A stretch of DNA of 64,000 nucleotides. Origin: Carya illinoinensis (lineage: Eukaryota; Streptophyta; Magnoliopsida; Fagales; Juglandaceae). The notes under the pieces are model-generated. The model saw only the letters and a list, made by a program, of their open reading frames with translations. It was not told the DNA's origin and did not search any database. The translations under genes were made by a program, and so were the position numbers. Of the stretch, positions 46,255 through 58,483 are shown in pieces. Position 1 is the stretch's first letter, and every line of letters begins with the position of its first letter. The stretch is from positions 1,242,501 through 1,306,500 of the forward strand of contig NC_056764.1 in the NCBI RefSeq assembly GCF_018687715.1, written 5' to 3'.

Positions 46255-47089
46255 CTTCTCCGAGGGCAGCATCAAGCTTCGAGTTTCGCTAACGAAACCC
46301 TACCCTCCATCACTCCCAATGCACCAGATTGTCCGTACACTAACTCCTCCACACGTTGCCTCCACCAAGAACACAAAAAATCCCCGCAGTTCGACACCTG
46401 TATTCACATCTCCTCGAAGTTCAATTCGGTGAAACTTTGAGCTCGGATTTGAGCTAGCTCTCAGTGGAAAATGGAAGATGAACTCCGCAAAAGACTCCAC
46501 TTCGAAGAAAACTATGAGCAATGGCGGTGAAGAAGGCTAAGTTTTTGGAAGCGACGAGAGAATGTGACAAAAACAAAAGGAGGTTTTGAGAATTTCAAAG
46601 ATTCTTCGGGCCGTTTGGTTCGAGGAATTACTTTTTATTTTTCTTTTCTCGTGTGTATATGGCAGAGAAAAAGAAAATTGAACGGGAAAATGCGAGAAAG
46701 TGCGAGGAAGAGAGGGAAAAATCAGTGAGTGAGGGAGTGTTGATGAAAGTGATTGATGGATAGGTGGAAAGAAAGCCGTAGAGAAATTAGCTAAGCTGCA
46801 GCTTAGAGCGAAATAATAGGGCATTTTGGATTTTAGGACCTTGGGTTCGCATAGCGTAAAGCCATTGACCACTCTGTTCTCTGGTCAACGTGCCATTGAC
46901 AGGTTGCCACGTCGGTATAAAGTGAGGTGGCGCCAACGATACCCATAAAATACTATTTGATTTTATCTATTTCAACGATTCCGAACAAATTGAGAAAAAC
47001 CAATTCATTAATATTTAAAACAAATCACGTAAATTATAGTTTTTTATTTTTCTTTTTTTATTTAATGTGACTATATTGTCTTTTAAAAA
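46255..47089 (-). promoter_or_regulatory. PRAF 5' UTR and promoter region
   Basis: The minus strand upstream of the PRAF start holds the 5' UTR and promoter. It is richer in GC near 46,200-46,560 than the flanks. No clear TATA box is seen. From 46,920 it turns AT-rich towards the MITEs. Confidence 0.4.
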
Positions 47090-47280
47090 TTTATTAAATA
47101 TTTTTTTAAATTTTCACATAAAATATATTAAATAATTCAATTTTTTTAAATCTCAATTAAATTTTTTTCAAATTTTAAAATAATGATAATATTAAAAAAT
47201 AATATTCTAACAATATTTTATTCAACTTTTAACTTTTATTTAAATCAATCTCATCTTATCTTACTATACAAACAACCCTT
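47090..47280. mobile_element. Tourist-like MITE copy, left end decayed
   Basis: The interior matches the 19132 element (aataatattctaacaatatt, then ttattcaac). The right end reads tcatcttatcttactataca before aaacaacccttta and an adjoining TTA. The left terminal repeat is not recognisable. Confidence 0.6.
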
Positions 47281-47333
47281 TATTACGACTTAGATACACG
47301 GCCTGTATGGATGATTCAAAATTATAGAAGTAA

Positions 47334-47590
47334 GCCTAGTTTGGATAGTAATTATCTTCCATCTCATCTCATCTTATCATATCTCATTTTAATATTCAAA
47401 CATTACAAATACAAATGTTTTTTAATTTTTAATTTTTAACTTTTTCATCTAATCATTACAACTTTTCCAAACTTTCAAATAAAATATAAAAAACAATTTA
47501 ACTTTTTTAAATCCTAAAATAAAAATTATATTATAACAATATTTTAAATTTATATTAGTTTTATTTTTATCTCTCGTTTCCTAAAACTCC
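47334..47590. mobile_element. Tourist-like MITE copy, right end decayed
   Basis: TAA at 47331-47333 is followed by gcctagtttggatagtaatt and 'catctcatctcatcttatc', the family's end. The far end lacks a matching inverted repeat. It sits only about 50 bp from the previous copy. Confidence 0.55.
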
Positions 47591-49058
47591 ATAAAATATA
47601 TGTAGTGTATATGTCATTTTTTATTTAAGGGAAGTGATTTATACAATTTTAAAATATGATATGATACTTTCTTCCCACTCCATTGCAAATTTCTCAGTCT
47701 TAAACTTTCAAACCATTATTAAATACTTAGAGCAAATAGTGATAATAACAAATGTATTTTCAAGAGTTCTTGTCAACATTCTAAACCATGGTGAACCACT
47801 CGTTTTTATTAACTAGACCATAAAGGGACACTTATATGTAATTCAACACGATTTGTGCAATCAAATGGGGGCATAACACTTTGGGGAATCTGTCAACCTT
47901 CTGGTCGGCAACCTTTCACTCTTGACATGGTTTACACGAAGGCTCAAAAACAAGATAGAGAAAAACAGGGTTGACAGGAAATAATAGACTAAAATAATGA
48001 AGGAATTAAGAGACTCTTCCGCTGTGGGTTGGAATGCATTTGGTTATCCGAACGGTGCTCCCCATGACACTTTGTTTGCAAGTCAACAGGCATCCAGTGC
48101 TAAATAACATCTTCCTTTAATATTTGGCTACAAACTATTAACTAGATTAACTGGTATAGGAATTTGGGATCAGATTCTGCAAATACAGATGTAAAAACAA
48201 GAGAGGATTTTCTGTGTGTGTAGCCCAAAAGTTAAAACCACTACTCAACAGTAGAAAAGCAAAAAGGAAAAAGAAATACTGCCTGCCCTACTGCTCTTTT
48301 TCTTTTATATACTTTCCTTGTCCCCAGTACTTGCAGAGAAACTGCAGCAGAGAATGTTGAAGCCTAAAAGATTCGACTCGTGTAAGTAATTTCCTCTGCC
48401 TTTGTTTGTTTATTTCACCATTACCAATATCTCATCCTTTTTTTACTTTTGTTGGAATATATTCCTTGAACCAAGACATCACAGGCCTTTACCTGAACTT
48501 GCTTCAGGTACGTATAGCTTTCCCTTTAGTCATTGAACCTGGACTTGGGGCATTGTTGCTAACTGAGGTCTATCTATTTTCTTAATGGCATCGAGCCACA
48601 ACACATCTCAGGCTCAAGAAATGTCATTTCCTCCACTCTCACAGTCATTTAATTAATTTGTTACGAGGACATGCTAGCAGGGTCAAGCATTGGACCTGGA
48701 AACTTTCAGAATTGATTTCAAGTTCTGACCCATCTTCAACCACATGAAGTTTCCTTACAGTTTGTACATGTTTGACTGGCAACATCATGCAATAAGGCAA
48801 AAAAAAAACATATTCTGTAAATCAGCCAGTAAAATTGAACCAATCTTTTTGTTTCAATTTACAATTAAAATAGCCAACCCAAATTCCTAAATATCTCTTT
48901 CTCCACTCTTTATGAATCAATACTTCTTTTGAGCCTCTTTAATCAGCCTTAGAAAAAGTACAAATAATAAGGATATAAATAATTAAAAGAGGGCTATGTT
49001 CTATGAGTCTGTAACTTGGCCTGCTACTGGTACCCTATATATTATTATCAAGTGATGT
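47591..49058. other. intergenic, downstream of the response regulator
   Basis: No ORF, RNA gene or element can be supported. The right part should include the 3' UTR of the response regulator (minus strand). Confidence 0.5.
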
Positions 49059-50110
49059 TTAGACCACTTCCAATCCGCCATAACTTGTTATTGTTCTGTC
49101 AGAAGAGTGCCTTTCTTCCACGCCATTTCTATTGTTAATGTTAGGTTGTGATTCCTTGGCTCTACACTTCAACAAATGGGGTTTAAGCTTATTCACATCA
49201 GATAATTGAACTGGTTTCAGGAAGAACTCCTCTGCTCCTTCTTCCAAGCATCTGACAAAACAATTAACCATGTTAGATTAAAAATTGAATCAAAACAATA
49301 TTGATTTATCAATTTAAAATCATGTGAAGTTTTAGGAATTAAACTGAAGAAAATTTCTGTGGTTTCCTTACCTGTTAATCCTTGATGGAATATTATCCGA
49401 GGACATTATCACAACTGGAATATCTTTAAGAGATTCAGATTCCTGCAAATCAAATCAAATCCAAAATCAGATTGATTTTTATTCCAGAAAACTGTTCAGA
49501 GAACTGCAAATATCAACCCTAAATGATATAGCCTAAGGAAAAATCTGCAGTTGATTACATGCCAATGAAGCTTACCTTGATTTTTCTAAGGAGATCGTAG
49601 CCTGTCATTCCCGGCATACAATAATCTGTGATTATTAAATTGACATCTACATCCTATTTGAGCAAATATATCCGTAAGTTACTGGATGATAAGAGTTACA
49701 ATCACAGAGAAAACATTAATACTTAACAAAATTTAGGGAGAAGATCATATACCTGGTGATGATCATTTGGAGAAACAGAGGGAGTAATGGATTCGTTATG
49801 TTCATCTTCATGAAAACCCAGGAAATCTAAAGCCTTGCTAACCGAATCCACTGCAGTAACTGTGGAAATAAAACATACCCAGAAAGAATAAGTAATCAAA
49901 ATATCAGCCTTCTAACTACCAACTTCCTTATTTGCTTACTGATCTTGGTTCAATACAGAAACTTCTTTCTCAATACCAAAAGAACGAAGAGATGAAAGAT
50001 AAATTACCTTGAAAAGAAGAGGTTTTGAGGAGCATCTCAATCAACTTTCGGTCAATGTTGCTATCATCAACAGCCAGAACATGGAATTGTGCATCTGTAG
50101 CCATACCCAT
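49059..50110 (-). CDS. ARR9: type-A response regulator (ARR8/ARR9-like)
   Basis: Exons (minus strand): 50008-50110, 49753-49859, 49576-49653, 49372-49442, 49059-49251; 552 nt, 183 aa. The protein is almost only a receiver domain: acidic pair D15-D16 (VLAVDDSN), phospho-acceptor D80 ([17 protein letters not shown]), the Ser of IMSSD (110-111) and K132 ([12 protein letters not shown]). It has no DNA-binding GARP domain and only a short C-terminal tail of about 35 aa. Type-A ARRs are induced by cytokinin and feed back negatively on the His-Asp phosphorelay. The start MGMAT matches ARR8/ARR9-type proteins; a second Met lies two codons later. The exact orthologue (ARR8 or ARR9) cannot be fixed here. 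Five exons with GT-AG borders are normal for the class. Confidence 0.93.
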
Positions 50111-52980
50111 GATTGTGGCTCGGATATATCAAAAGCAAGAACCCCAACAAAAGAAACAGATAAAGGAGATGAAGATGAAGAAAGCCTCAGCAAGGAGATA
50201 TAAGAAAAGAACGAAGGGCGTGACTTTTAAATGGGAACCCATGAGGTGGTCAGAAAGAGAAGGGAATCCTCAAGGAAAATCTGACAGTTTGGAAAGCAAG
50301 ATCCGACAGATTGCGTCAAGAATCTCCCGGATCTTCAAGGTTGATTTTTTGAAGAATAATTATATTTGAATTGGTAAACAAGCAAAGAAGGTGCTGTATT
50401 TTTCCCATTTTCATAATATTTCATTTGACTCTTTTGATAAGGTTGTCTTATTGGTGTCTTTTCGTTGCAGTTAGTAGGCACGAGTTGGAAGGCCTCCATG
50501 CACGTGCTGCATGACCAATTAACGTTTTAAATTCTTACCCATTTCCGCGTGGAAATTTCTTCTGTAGGTACAGTATCGGTCCTTTTTCCACTTCCCAGCG
50601 ATCATCAATCTGTGGCCGAAGAAAAAACTAATATTGCAAAAGAGACTTCACATTGTTAACACATGGGTCCAGTAATTAAACTTTTGACCTCTGCTTATTA
50701 TTCAAACGTCTAATATTAAAAGTGCTGAATCTTCGGCCAAATTAGATCAAGGAGATCAAGATCCCATTTCTTAAACGGATTCTCTGTTGTGATTTCAGCA
50801 TTATTCTAGACTGCAGATTTTTTGTTACTTTAATCCACCAAAATAAGATGTGCTGCAATGACATTAGTCACTCGAAAGGATCAAAAGAAGTATTAAAAAA
50901 AAAAGAGATCTTGCTCGAAATTTGTATACTTCTTGGTCATATGCCTAAGAATTCATCCCAAGTTTCACTCTTTTTAGGGTTGATTTCAGTACAGAAAACA
51001 AAGGATAAGTGGAAGAATTTTTTTTTTCCCTCCTTTTTATGGGCAATAAAGAAGATATGTTGCTAAAGACAGAGTAATAATAATCAAAGGGTACCCCAGT
51101 CGGCCCCTCAATTCGTAGTAGTTTCTTCAATATGATCTCCATTGGCTTTAAGTAGCAGTAGCTGAAGAGAAATGTCTTGGAAGAGAAGCCCAAAGCCGAA
51201 GGGAATTTGCTTTGGTGGGGAGGACTGGGGAGGTAATGACAAGGCGACCCGCCGGCCCCATCAAATCCCCAAGAAAGATACGCTGACTCAGTAGCCACCT
51301 TCACCTTCGTACCAAACCACGTCTTCCTGCTCATCTACCAGGCCAGCCAGGTCTATTCTATTGCCTTTTCTCATTTACTTTCTCTCTCTTTCTTGACCAT
51401 ATATAATATATTTTCAAATTACGAATTTTTATCTTTTTATTTATTAAAAAAATCGATTAAAATTTTAAAATTATCTTAAATTTTATCATTTTCAATATCA
51501 CTTACCATTTATTACATCATTAAAAATAATTTTTTAAAAAATATTTAAAATAAAGAGTATAATTACTTATATACATAACAATAATTCAGAAATGCCCAAA
51601 TAGTAAGAGTTCAAAAATACAAAAACAGCATATGCATCATAGCTGATGTACATACAAAAAAATAAAAAAAACACAATTAAGATTCCTTCTAGATAGCCTT
51701 CTTCATTGCAGAACTTTTGGTTATATCATATTATCATCCTTGAGAAATGAGAATTCCTTCCAAGTTTTTTTTTTTTTTTTTTTTTTTTTTTTGTTTTCTC
51801 TCGAATAGTGTCACTATTTTTTCATGAAAATTAATGAACTCGCCCTTTTCGTATGTAAGCGTGAACCCTTGTCAAATCTGTCTATTGACATTTTAATGAC
51901 TATTATCTAAGGGTGTTCAAACGGATACCGGACTGGATATCCGGATTTCCTTCTTACTATTTGAATTATCTTCATATGACAGAAAATTCAAATATTAAGA
52001 AGGAATGACTTTGTCCTAAAGATAGGACATGATTAAATCGTCCAAATACCCAATTTAATAATTTATGAGTATTCTCAATAAATTAGTCAAAACTAAATGA
52101 TATTTTTTTATAAATGTTAAATAAATTTTAACTTTTAGCTATTCAATTCACATAAATTTTATATTAAAATAACTATTTCTTTATTATAAAATAATAAAAT
52201 GATATAAAATAAATTTCATTTTGACTATTTACAAATAAATCTCCATATTAAATTATCCATTTTTTCATTATATAGTTTTAAAATAATTAAAAATTAAAAA
52301 ATATTTAATATTTTTTTAACTATATATTAATTTATTTTATTTTATCACTTTTTACCATTTTATTATTTATTTTAATTGAGTTGTATGGAGTGGATTTTTC
52401 ATAAAGAAATAATAAAGAGAGAAGTAATGGATAAAACAAACATTTGTTAAAGCTACAATAGCAAGCAAATTTAGAAATAGATTTGGTGTTTACTGTAGCT
52501 AAAGTCTAAATATTTAGATTTTGATTAATCTATTATGCTGATATTTTGGGATTTAATAGCTAAATAGGAGATGGATTTAACATTTAGCTAATCCATTAAG
52601 GATTCTGAGCTCCTATTGCTATTTCTTTTAGGTATTTGAATGAGGAAAACGTTTTAGTCACAAAAAAAATATAAAAATAAATTTATAAATTAACGTAGTT
52701 TAATGTGACATGTTAGATTATAAAATTGTATTTATTATAAAACAGATCTAACATATCATATAAAATTTTATAAATTTATTTTTATACTATCTCTTTATAA
52801 CTATAGTAACGATTATATTATATATATAGTAACAAATAAAAAAGTCTCTCTAACACCATTTATTGCTATATCAAATGCTTATCTCCATTATACTATCGTA
52901 GTTGTTTGCTTTATATATATATAATTATAACCTAGTTTGTAAACAAGCCGAAACACATATATGCATGGGCCAATCCAGTC
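50111..52980. other. intergenic, AT-rich
   Basis: Contains the promoter of the response regulator (left part). A 129-codon minus frame at 50,945-51,334 matches no family I know and is not called. A 28-T run lies at 51765-51792. At 51,913 'taagggtgttcaaacggata' looks like one end of a hAT-type element, but no partner end was found. 52,660-52,830 is AT-rich and resembles 61,260-61,380 (atctaacatatcatat), possibly a shared MITE. Nothing else is seen. Confidence 0.45.
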
Positions 52981-55900
52981 TCAAGATCGATCTCCAACCG
53001 AATACCCATTATAAACCAGCACTTCTGCCTGCCCATTGGCTTCGACCTTTTTGTAGACAAAGCGCACGGCATTCCATATATAAACACACAGACTAAAAGC
53101 ACTCAACCCTGCCAGCACCCAGTAGAAATAATCGAGATGTGCACGATTCAGATTGTTGTCAAGCCATTTCTCACCACACCTTGCTGTGATTGCCTGCACA
53201 ACAGATATAATAGCATTGGTTATGAAGCTTCCAACTCCAATCAAACTAAGATATGCTGCTGCTCCAATGCTCCTCATTTCCTCGGGCATCTGATCGTAGA
53301 ATAGTTCTTGGAGTCCGACCACCGTGAATGCATCGGACACACCTAAAATTATATACTGTGGGAGTAACCACCAAATGGCCATTGGGACTATTGCTTTTGG
53401 GTTATCCAAGAGGTTGTTTTCTTTGGCAATGCTGACCCTTTCGGCTTCTACAAGAGCTGAAACAACCATGTTGAGAATGGAGAAAAATAGGCCAACCCCT
53501 ATCCTTTGTAGCACAGTAATGCCTGATGGGTGTCCTGTAAATCTTCTGGCAAAGGGGACGAAAACTCGCTCGTAGATTGGAACGACGATTAGGATTGTGA
53601 TGCCGGTAAGGCCTTGAAGTGATGCCGGCGGGAGCAGAAAATGGGATCCGATGGACCGGACCATCGTGCTGCCTTGCTTGATGAAGTAGGTGTGGAGTTG
53701 GGTTTGGACTACGTTGAAGATTATGCAGCTGAACCATATGGGGATAAGGCGGAGAACCAGCTTTACTTCCTCAACTTGGTTGAGTGAGCATAGCCTCCAA
53801 GGATTTCTGGTTTTGCTCGATGCATCAATGTGGTCGATGATCATTGCCTTGTCCAAAAACCTGTCATTTTCAACTAGTACTGATATAAACTTTTGGAAAA
53901 TTAAGAGGACATGCAAAACTATTGTAAGATCATAAACTCGTGGAAGTACATAATATCAGGCATAGATTCCAAGTTTTCTGGCAGAAATTAATGATCATGG
54001 GTAAATATAAACACTATATAACTAAAGAAAACAAGAACAAGTTCTTCTCCACTACTCATAAAAAACCTCGACTTTCACGAATTTGGAATACAGACTAGTC
54101 CTTAATTTATGATTATGATCACAAGTTAGACTTGATGTTCTTAGATGGAAAAAGAGACGGCAGTGGGATTCAATGATCAAAAACATATGTCCAGAACCCC
54201 CTCAAAAAAAATTCTTTACAGAATAGTTGACGGATCTGATAATTGGACCCGACTCCTTCATCTATATCTAGACTATCAAATAAATAGCTTTCAATTGCAG
54301 TACTGTGCTGTGACAAGTCAAGACTTTATGTGCATAATTGCGCCTCAACAATTAAAGATTCGGTGAACAATTGCCAACCCAGCTAACATTTTCTATAGAA
54401 AAGGCGAAAAAATGCCCCCACGTTTGATTTACTCAAGAAGTGGCCTGTTAGGATAAGAGCCTGTGACTTTTTGCCACCTACGCACCATGTCACTCGAGGT
54501 TTTAGGCACGGAAAATGATAAGCTTACATTGATTAACAACTTGTATACTATTTCGTAATAAAATAATATTAGTTTAAATTTTATTCAGACTGTTTTTATG
54601 ATTTGATGTTTTTAAATATAATAAACAAATATTATTATATTTAAAGTTATTTATAAGTTGTGAATGGTTTATTTGTCCATCATTACCCTTTGGGCACATC
54701 CACTCACCAGAAAGATAGCGTTGACTCATTAGTACCTGAATTGATCAGTTCTGGCGATAATCCGAGCGTTACGTTGACCATAGGCCCCGGAGCCACGCGT
54801 CTGGTCTCCACAGTAAAAATCCCAACCATCGCGCGTACCTTTCACCCGCCACTTTCGAGCTGCTGCGACGAACACCTGTACCACCGTCGTGAATGGGCTC
54901 CCAACGGGACCTTCCTTCCTGTACCTGTTGATTCCAAGTAAGAAGATTGCCAATGCCACTCCCAAAACTCCTAACAACACTCCAAAACCTAAGGTCCACC
55001 CAATATTGTCCTGCACAGTAAACACAACATTATGACATTTTTAGATTAATTCGATTTTGGAATGATTTACTTATTCTTGCTTTTTTGAAACAGAAAACAG
55101 GTACTGGAAACTGTTCTAAAATATTATCAATTTGAACCCAAAAGTAATACTCAAATCATTATGTTCACAAGACATTTTGATGATTTCTTGTAAAATTTCT
55201 AGGAATAATTTTTACTTTTTAAAAAAATAAATAAATAGTCACATCTAATATATATTCAAAAGAATTATTGTGTCTGCCGCATAACCAAAAGGAGATTCAA
55301 TTTATGTGCACTACGTGAAAATTCAGTTTGTTCAAATTGAATCCAAATCAATCTAATCTAATTCTGGATATATATCAAATGCACGATTGGAGATGTCAAA
55401 ACCAAAAAAGGTGCAAATTAAGATTGTTCACAGAAAGGATTTAAAGGGAAAGAAGATTGTGTTGGTCGGAGGGAGAATTTTGTTACCTGCAGATAGATTA
55501 TCACCAGCGTGGCGGCAGTGGCGGCAGCCACTATGCCCAAATACCACCAGTTGAAGAAGGAGCTCTTCTCTGTTCTCTGCTCCGGCGAGTCCTCGTCGAA
55601 CTGGTCTGCCGCAAAGGTTTGCACGCACGGCTTGTGCCCGCCTTCACCGACGGACAATATGTAAAGCGCTATGAAAAACGAAGCTTCGCGACTATGCATA
55701 GGTATCACCGATACCGACAAGGTCAACAGAAACGTTCCCTGCGGCAAAAGGAAAAGCCATGGTCAAACACAGGATGTTCAGTTCATTTATGGGTATTTAG
55801 TTGTTGTTTTAGATGAAGTAATTACCAGAAGAAAGGTGACCGAAGAGATGAGAATGGTCTTGAAGCGCCCCAAAAAGGAGTCTGCGACGAAAGCTCCGAG

Positions 55901-56277
55901 CACCGGAAAGAGTGTTGAGACACCAACCCACGTGTTGACGTTCTTAACTGCGGTGGCCGTAGGTTGATGGAGTTCTGTTATGAGGTAAGTGATGAGGTTT
56001 CCGGCCACGCCATAGAACGCAAATCGTTCTGCCACCTCAACAACTGCAAACAGAGAAATTAACAAGTTTGAGGAGGAAATCAATTTTTTTGTTTTAAAAG
56101 AACAAAAAGCAGAAGAAGAAGATGACGATGATGGTGAAATTAAAAGAGAGAATTACATATGATGAAAATGGCAGCATTCCAGCCACCCCTGGAGGATCTT
56201 TGCTGGGTGGAAACCTCCTTTGCATCTTTGTGATCAACATTTTCAATGATCAACTCTGGCACTGCAGGGCTATCCAT
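52981..56277 (-). CDS. NRT1/PTR family (NPF5-type) transporter
   Basis: Exons (minus strand): 56157-56277, 55826-56043, 55487-55738, 54736-55010, 52981-53860; 1746 nt, 581 aa, GT-AG borders. It is a proton-coupled membrane transporter of the major facilitator fold with about 12 predicted helices. Signatures: the proton-coupling motif EVAER (in FVEVAERFAFYG, about residue 42), GAFVADSFLGRF, GEGGHKPCVQTFAADQFDED, SSFFNWWYLGI and QELFYDQMPEEMRS. The 218-nt second exon is the length usual in NPF genes. The substrate cannot be told from sequence; NPF5 members carry nitrate, peptides or other small solutes. A TATA box lies about 70 bp before the start codon. MITEs crowd the region upstream. Confidence 0.93.
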
Positions 56278-56341
56278 GGTATGCTAGCTGGTGAAAGAAA
56301 TTTCACATGATCTGAGAGTTTTTGGCACATGGATCCCCCAC

Positions 56342-56350
56342 ATATATATA
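56342..56350 (-). promoter_or_regulatory. TATA box of the NPF gene
   Basis: The minus strand reads TATATATATG about 70 bp upstream of the NPF start codon (56277), good spacing for a core promoter with a short leader. Confidence 0.6.
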
Positions 56351-56524
56351 CGGAGTCACGGACGAAAGTCCGAGAACCGAAGCACAGACTCTCCGTCTCT
56401 CTTTGCGTTGCCATGAACACGTGGACGCACGTTCAGTGAATCAATGGTTAATAATTTATATGTATTATGTATGCTAGATTTAATAATTTTAAGCTTCGCA
56501 ATTCGCACCTTGAACAGATAAAAA

Positions 56525-56760
56525 ATATGGGTTTTGCTACGTAAAGTCGTCACATATAGTCGATATACAATCGACTATACGGAATGAATAAAAAATATAT
56601 ATATAAAAAATTATTTTATATTCAAGGGGACCTACATGAATTATAAAAAATTATAAAAATAATTTTTTTTTTTTCATATAGGTCTGTATTAATTTTTTTT
56701 TACAACCGACTGCACGCCAACTGCATCTGCCGACTGCAAAAAGTATTTCTCAAAAAATAT
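56525..56760. mobile_element. MITE-like element upstream of the NPF gene
   Basis: The left end 'acgtaaagtcgtcacatata' and the right end on the reverse strand (actttttgcagtcggcagat) are similar, and the core is AT-rich. A second, smaller inverted segment follows at 56,768-56,900. No clean target duplication was found. Confidence 0.45.
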
Positions 56761-56965
56761 TGAATAATGCTAGACTTAGTGTGCGTAAATCGCACATATT
56801 TTGTTTTTAAAAAATAAAATAAATTTTTTTGTAAATTTTAAATTTATCTAAATAGTAAGCAAAATCTACGCATTGAACGTATTATTTCTCAACGTATAAA
56901 TTATTTTGAAGAGTTTGCCTTTCAAGGCACATACTTGAAGGCAAAATCAAAATTTTTACAATTTA

Positions 56966-57117
56966 GGTATTGTTTGGATAGTGAGATAAAATGAGATAGT
57001 TTTAGATAAAAATTAAAAATTGAATAAAAGTTAAATTATTTATTATATTTTATGTGATAATTTGAAAAAATTTATAATAATAAAAAAAATGAAACGGTTC
57101 TTATATCTAAACAGATC
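56966..57117. mobile_element. Tourist-like MITE
   Basis: TTA copies at 56963-56965 and 57118-57120 flank a 152-bp AT-rich element. Ends: ggtattgtttggatagtgag on the left; gatctgtttagatataagaa on the right, reverse strand. Same family as the elements at 3608 and 19132. Confidence 0.75.
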
Positions 57118-57217
57118 TTAAAGTCAATCTTTAAGAATTTGAGTATTTTCTAAATAGTAAAAAGATTTGAATCTATAATATCTATACAGATCATTTATTG
57201 TTTTTATCTACAATCCT

Positions 57218-58475
57218 TAGGCCTACAACCCGGCATGGTAAGGCCAATTTTGTACCCGACCCGACCCACAAGACTTCATTTTAGGAGATAATCCGGACGA
57301 ACTCGACCCGAACAAAACCAAATCGGGTCGAACCATATAACCCAACTTTAAAAACAATGGCATTTTTCCATATGTATGAAACAAAAACTTATTCACTCCA
57401 AAGGATGTCCGGAGAGAAAACAGGTAGAGATGAGTCGGGTGGACGATGCTAGTGGTCACCTACTTCTATGAGCACAACCATCCGTGGTCGACTTCTAGAA
57501 ACCACTACTCAACGAACAAACCCGTAAAGCCTGAAACCGTCGTAAGCGCCAAGCCCAAGTTGGAGGAGAAGTTTGCAGATCTAGAGGACGAGTCGTCTTT
57601 GATGGCAAGCGACAAGTTCAGTTGGTTCGGCAACATGGAGACGACATCTTCGACAGTGCTTGAGAACCCCATTTTTGCGGAGAGGAATTCAGGCGACACC
57701 GACGTGGCAATGTTTTTCCCTATGAGGGAGGAGGACAAGTCGCTCTATGCCAATTTGGAAGAGCTGCCGGAGTGCTCCGTCGTCTTCCACGGCATGGGAC
57801 CACGACTCGAGATCTATGTATCTGAACCCACCCTAACACGTCCCCTCCCTCCAGTTTGTCGTGCTCCATGGAAGATAAACTATGTGCATACACCCGAGCA
57901 GTTTCCCACTTTCCTACAGTAGTTAAAGAGGTAAAAATTCCAATCCTCATATTGACTTTTTATCATATATACACGATTTCATGAACTTGTTTAACTATCA
58001 AGTTCCTCATTCTTGCAGTTTAAATGGAGGAATGGTTGGTTCTACTCACTCTCGGAGAAGGCAATAGCAAAAAGAAAACCTAATTCATGTCCACTGCATA
58101 TATCATGGCTCAAAGAATTGAAAATTGTCTAGAAAATGCAACTCTCATGTTGTGGCTCAAGAATCTATTGTAGTTCAGGCGAGCTTTGGTTTGGTTTTTC
58201 TTCACCTATTTTGGTTTTGATTGACTTTCGAGCAAATCCATTTCCTGATGATTGAGTTTTGTGTAAAGGAAATCGCATCTCAGGACTGGTTGAGCTTTAA
58301 ATACTTGGAGTCTTGGAGGCTCCGATTTGAGAAAATTGAAGGTTGTTGGTAGGTTGAACAATAAAATTGAACTCGTCTTTTTATCGGATCAGTGAACTGA
58401 TGATTTATAACTCATTATCTACCGGGTTGATTTGATTCAGGTCACTCAATTTGTCGGGTCATATGCACAGGCCTA
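57218..58475. mobile_element. hAT-like TIR element carrying a WRKY fragment
   Basis: A perfect 8-bp target duplication, acaatcct, lies at 57210-57217 and 58476-58483, the hAT length. The ends are inverted: TAGGCCTACAACCC on the left and TAGGCCTGTGCATATGACCC on the right (reverse strand). Subterminal cccgacccg/cgggtcg repeats occur at both ends. The 1,258-bp element encodes no transposase and instead contains part of a WRKY gene, so it looks like a Pack-type element that captured host sequence. Confidence 0.75.
57394..57850 (+). pseudogene. WRKY group IIe fragment (WRKY65/69-like), broken
   Basis: The fragment starts inside the WRKY zinc finger (SKGCPERKQVEMSRVDD) and lacks WRKYGQK. At about 57,445 the frame shifts, and the sequence continues as MLVVTYFYEHNHPW, the rest of the C2H2 finger. 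The group IIe C-terminus follows (FSWFGNMETTSSTVLENP, ANLEELPECSVVF). An open frame extends to 57922, but beyond about 57,810 the similarity stops. A possible intron (GTAAAA at 57931 to TTGCAG at 58019) lies in the downstream part. Such proteins are DNA-binding regulators of stress and development; this copy cannot make a complete DNA-binding domain. Confidence 0.75.
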
Positions 58476-58483
58476 ACAATCCT

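Noticed and set aside
50945..51334. 129-codon minus-strand ORF
   Set aside because: No motif or family resemblance, ends in Lys-rich low-complexity sequence, and no supporting promoter or splice context. It may be chance.
51905..51965. Possible hAT element end (taagggtgttcaaacggata)
   Set aside because: No matching inverted end or 8-bp duplication was found nearby, so no element can be delimited.
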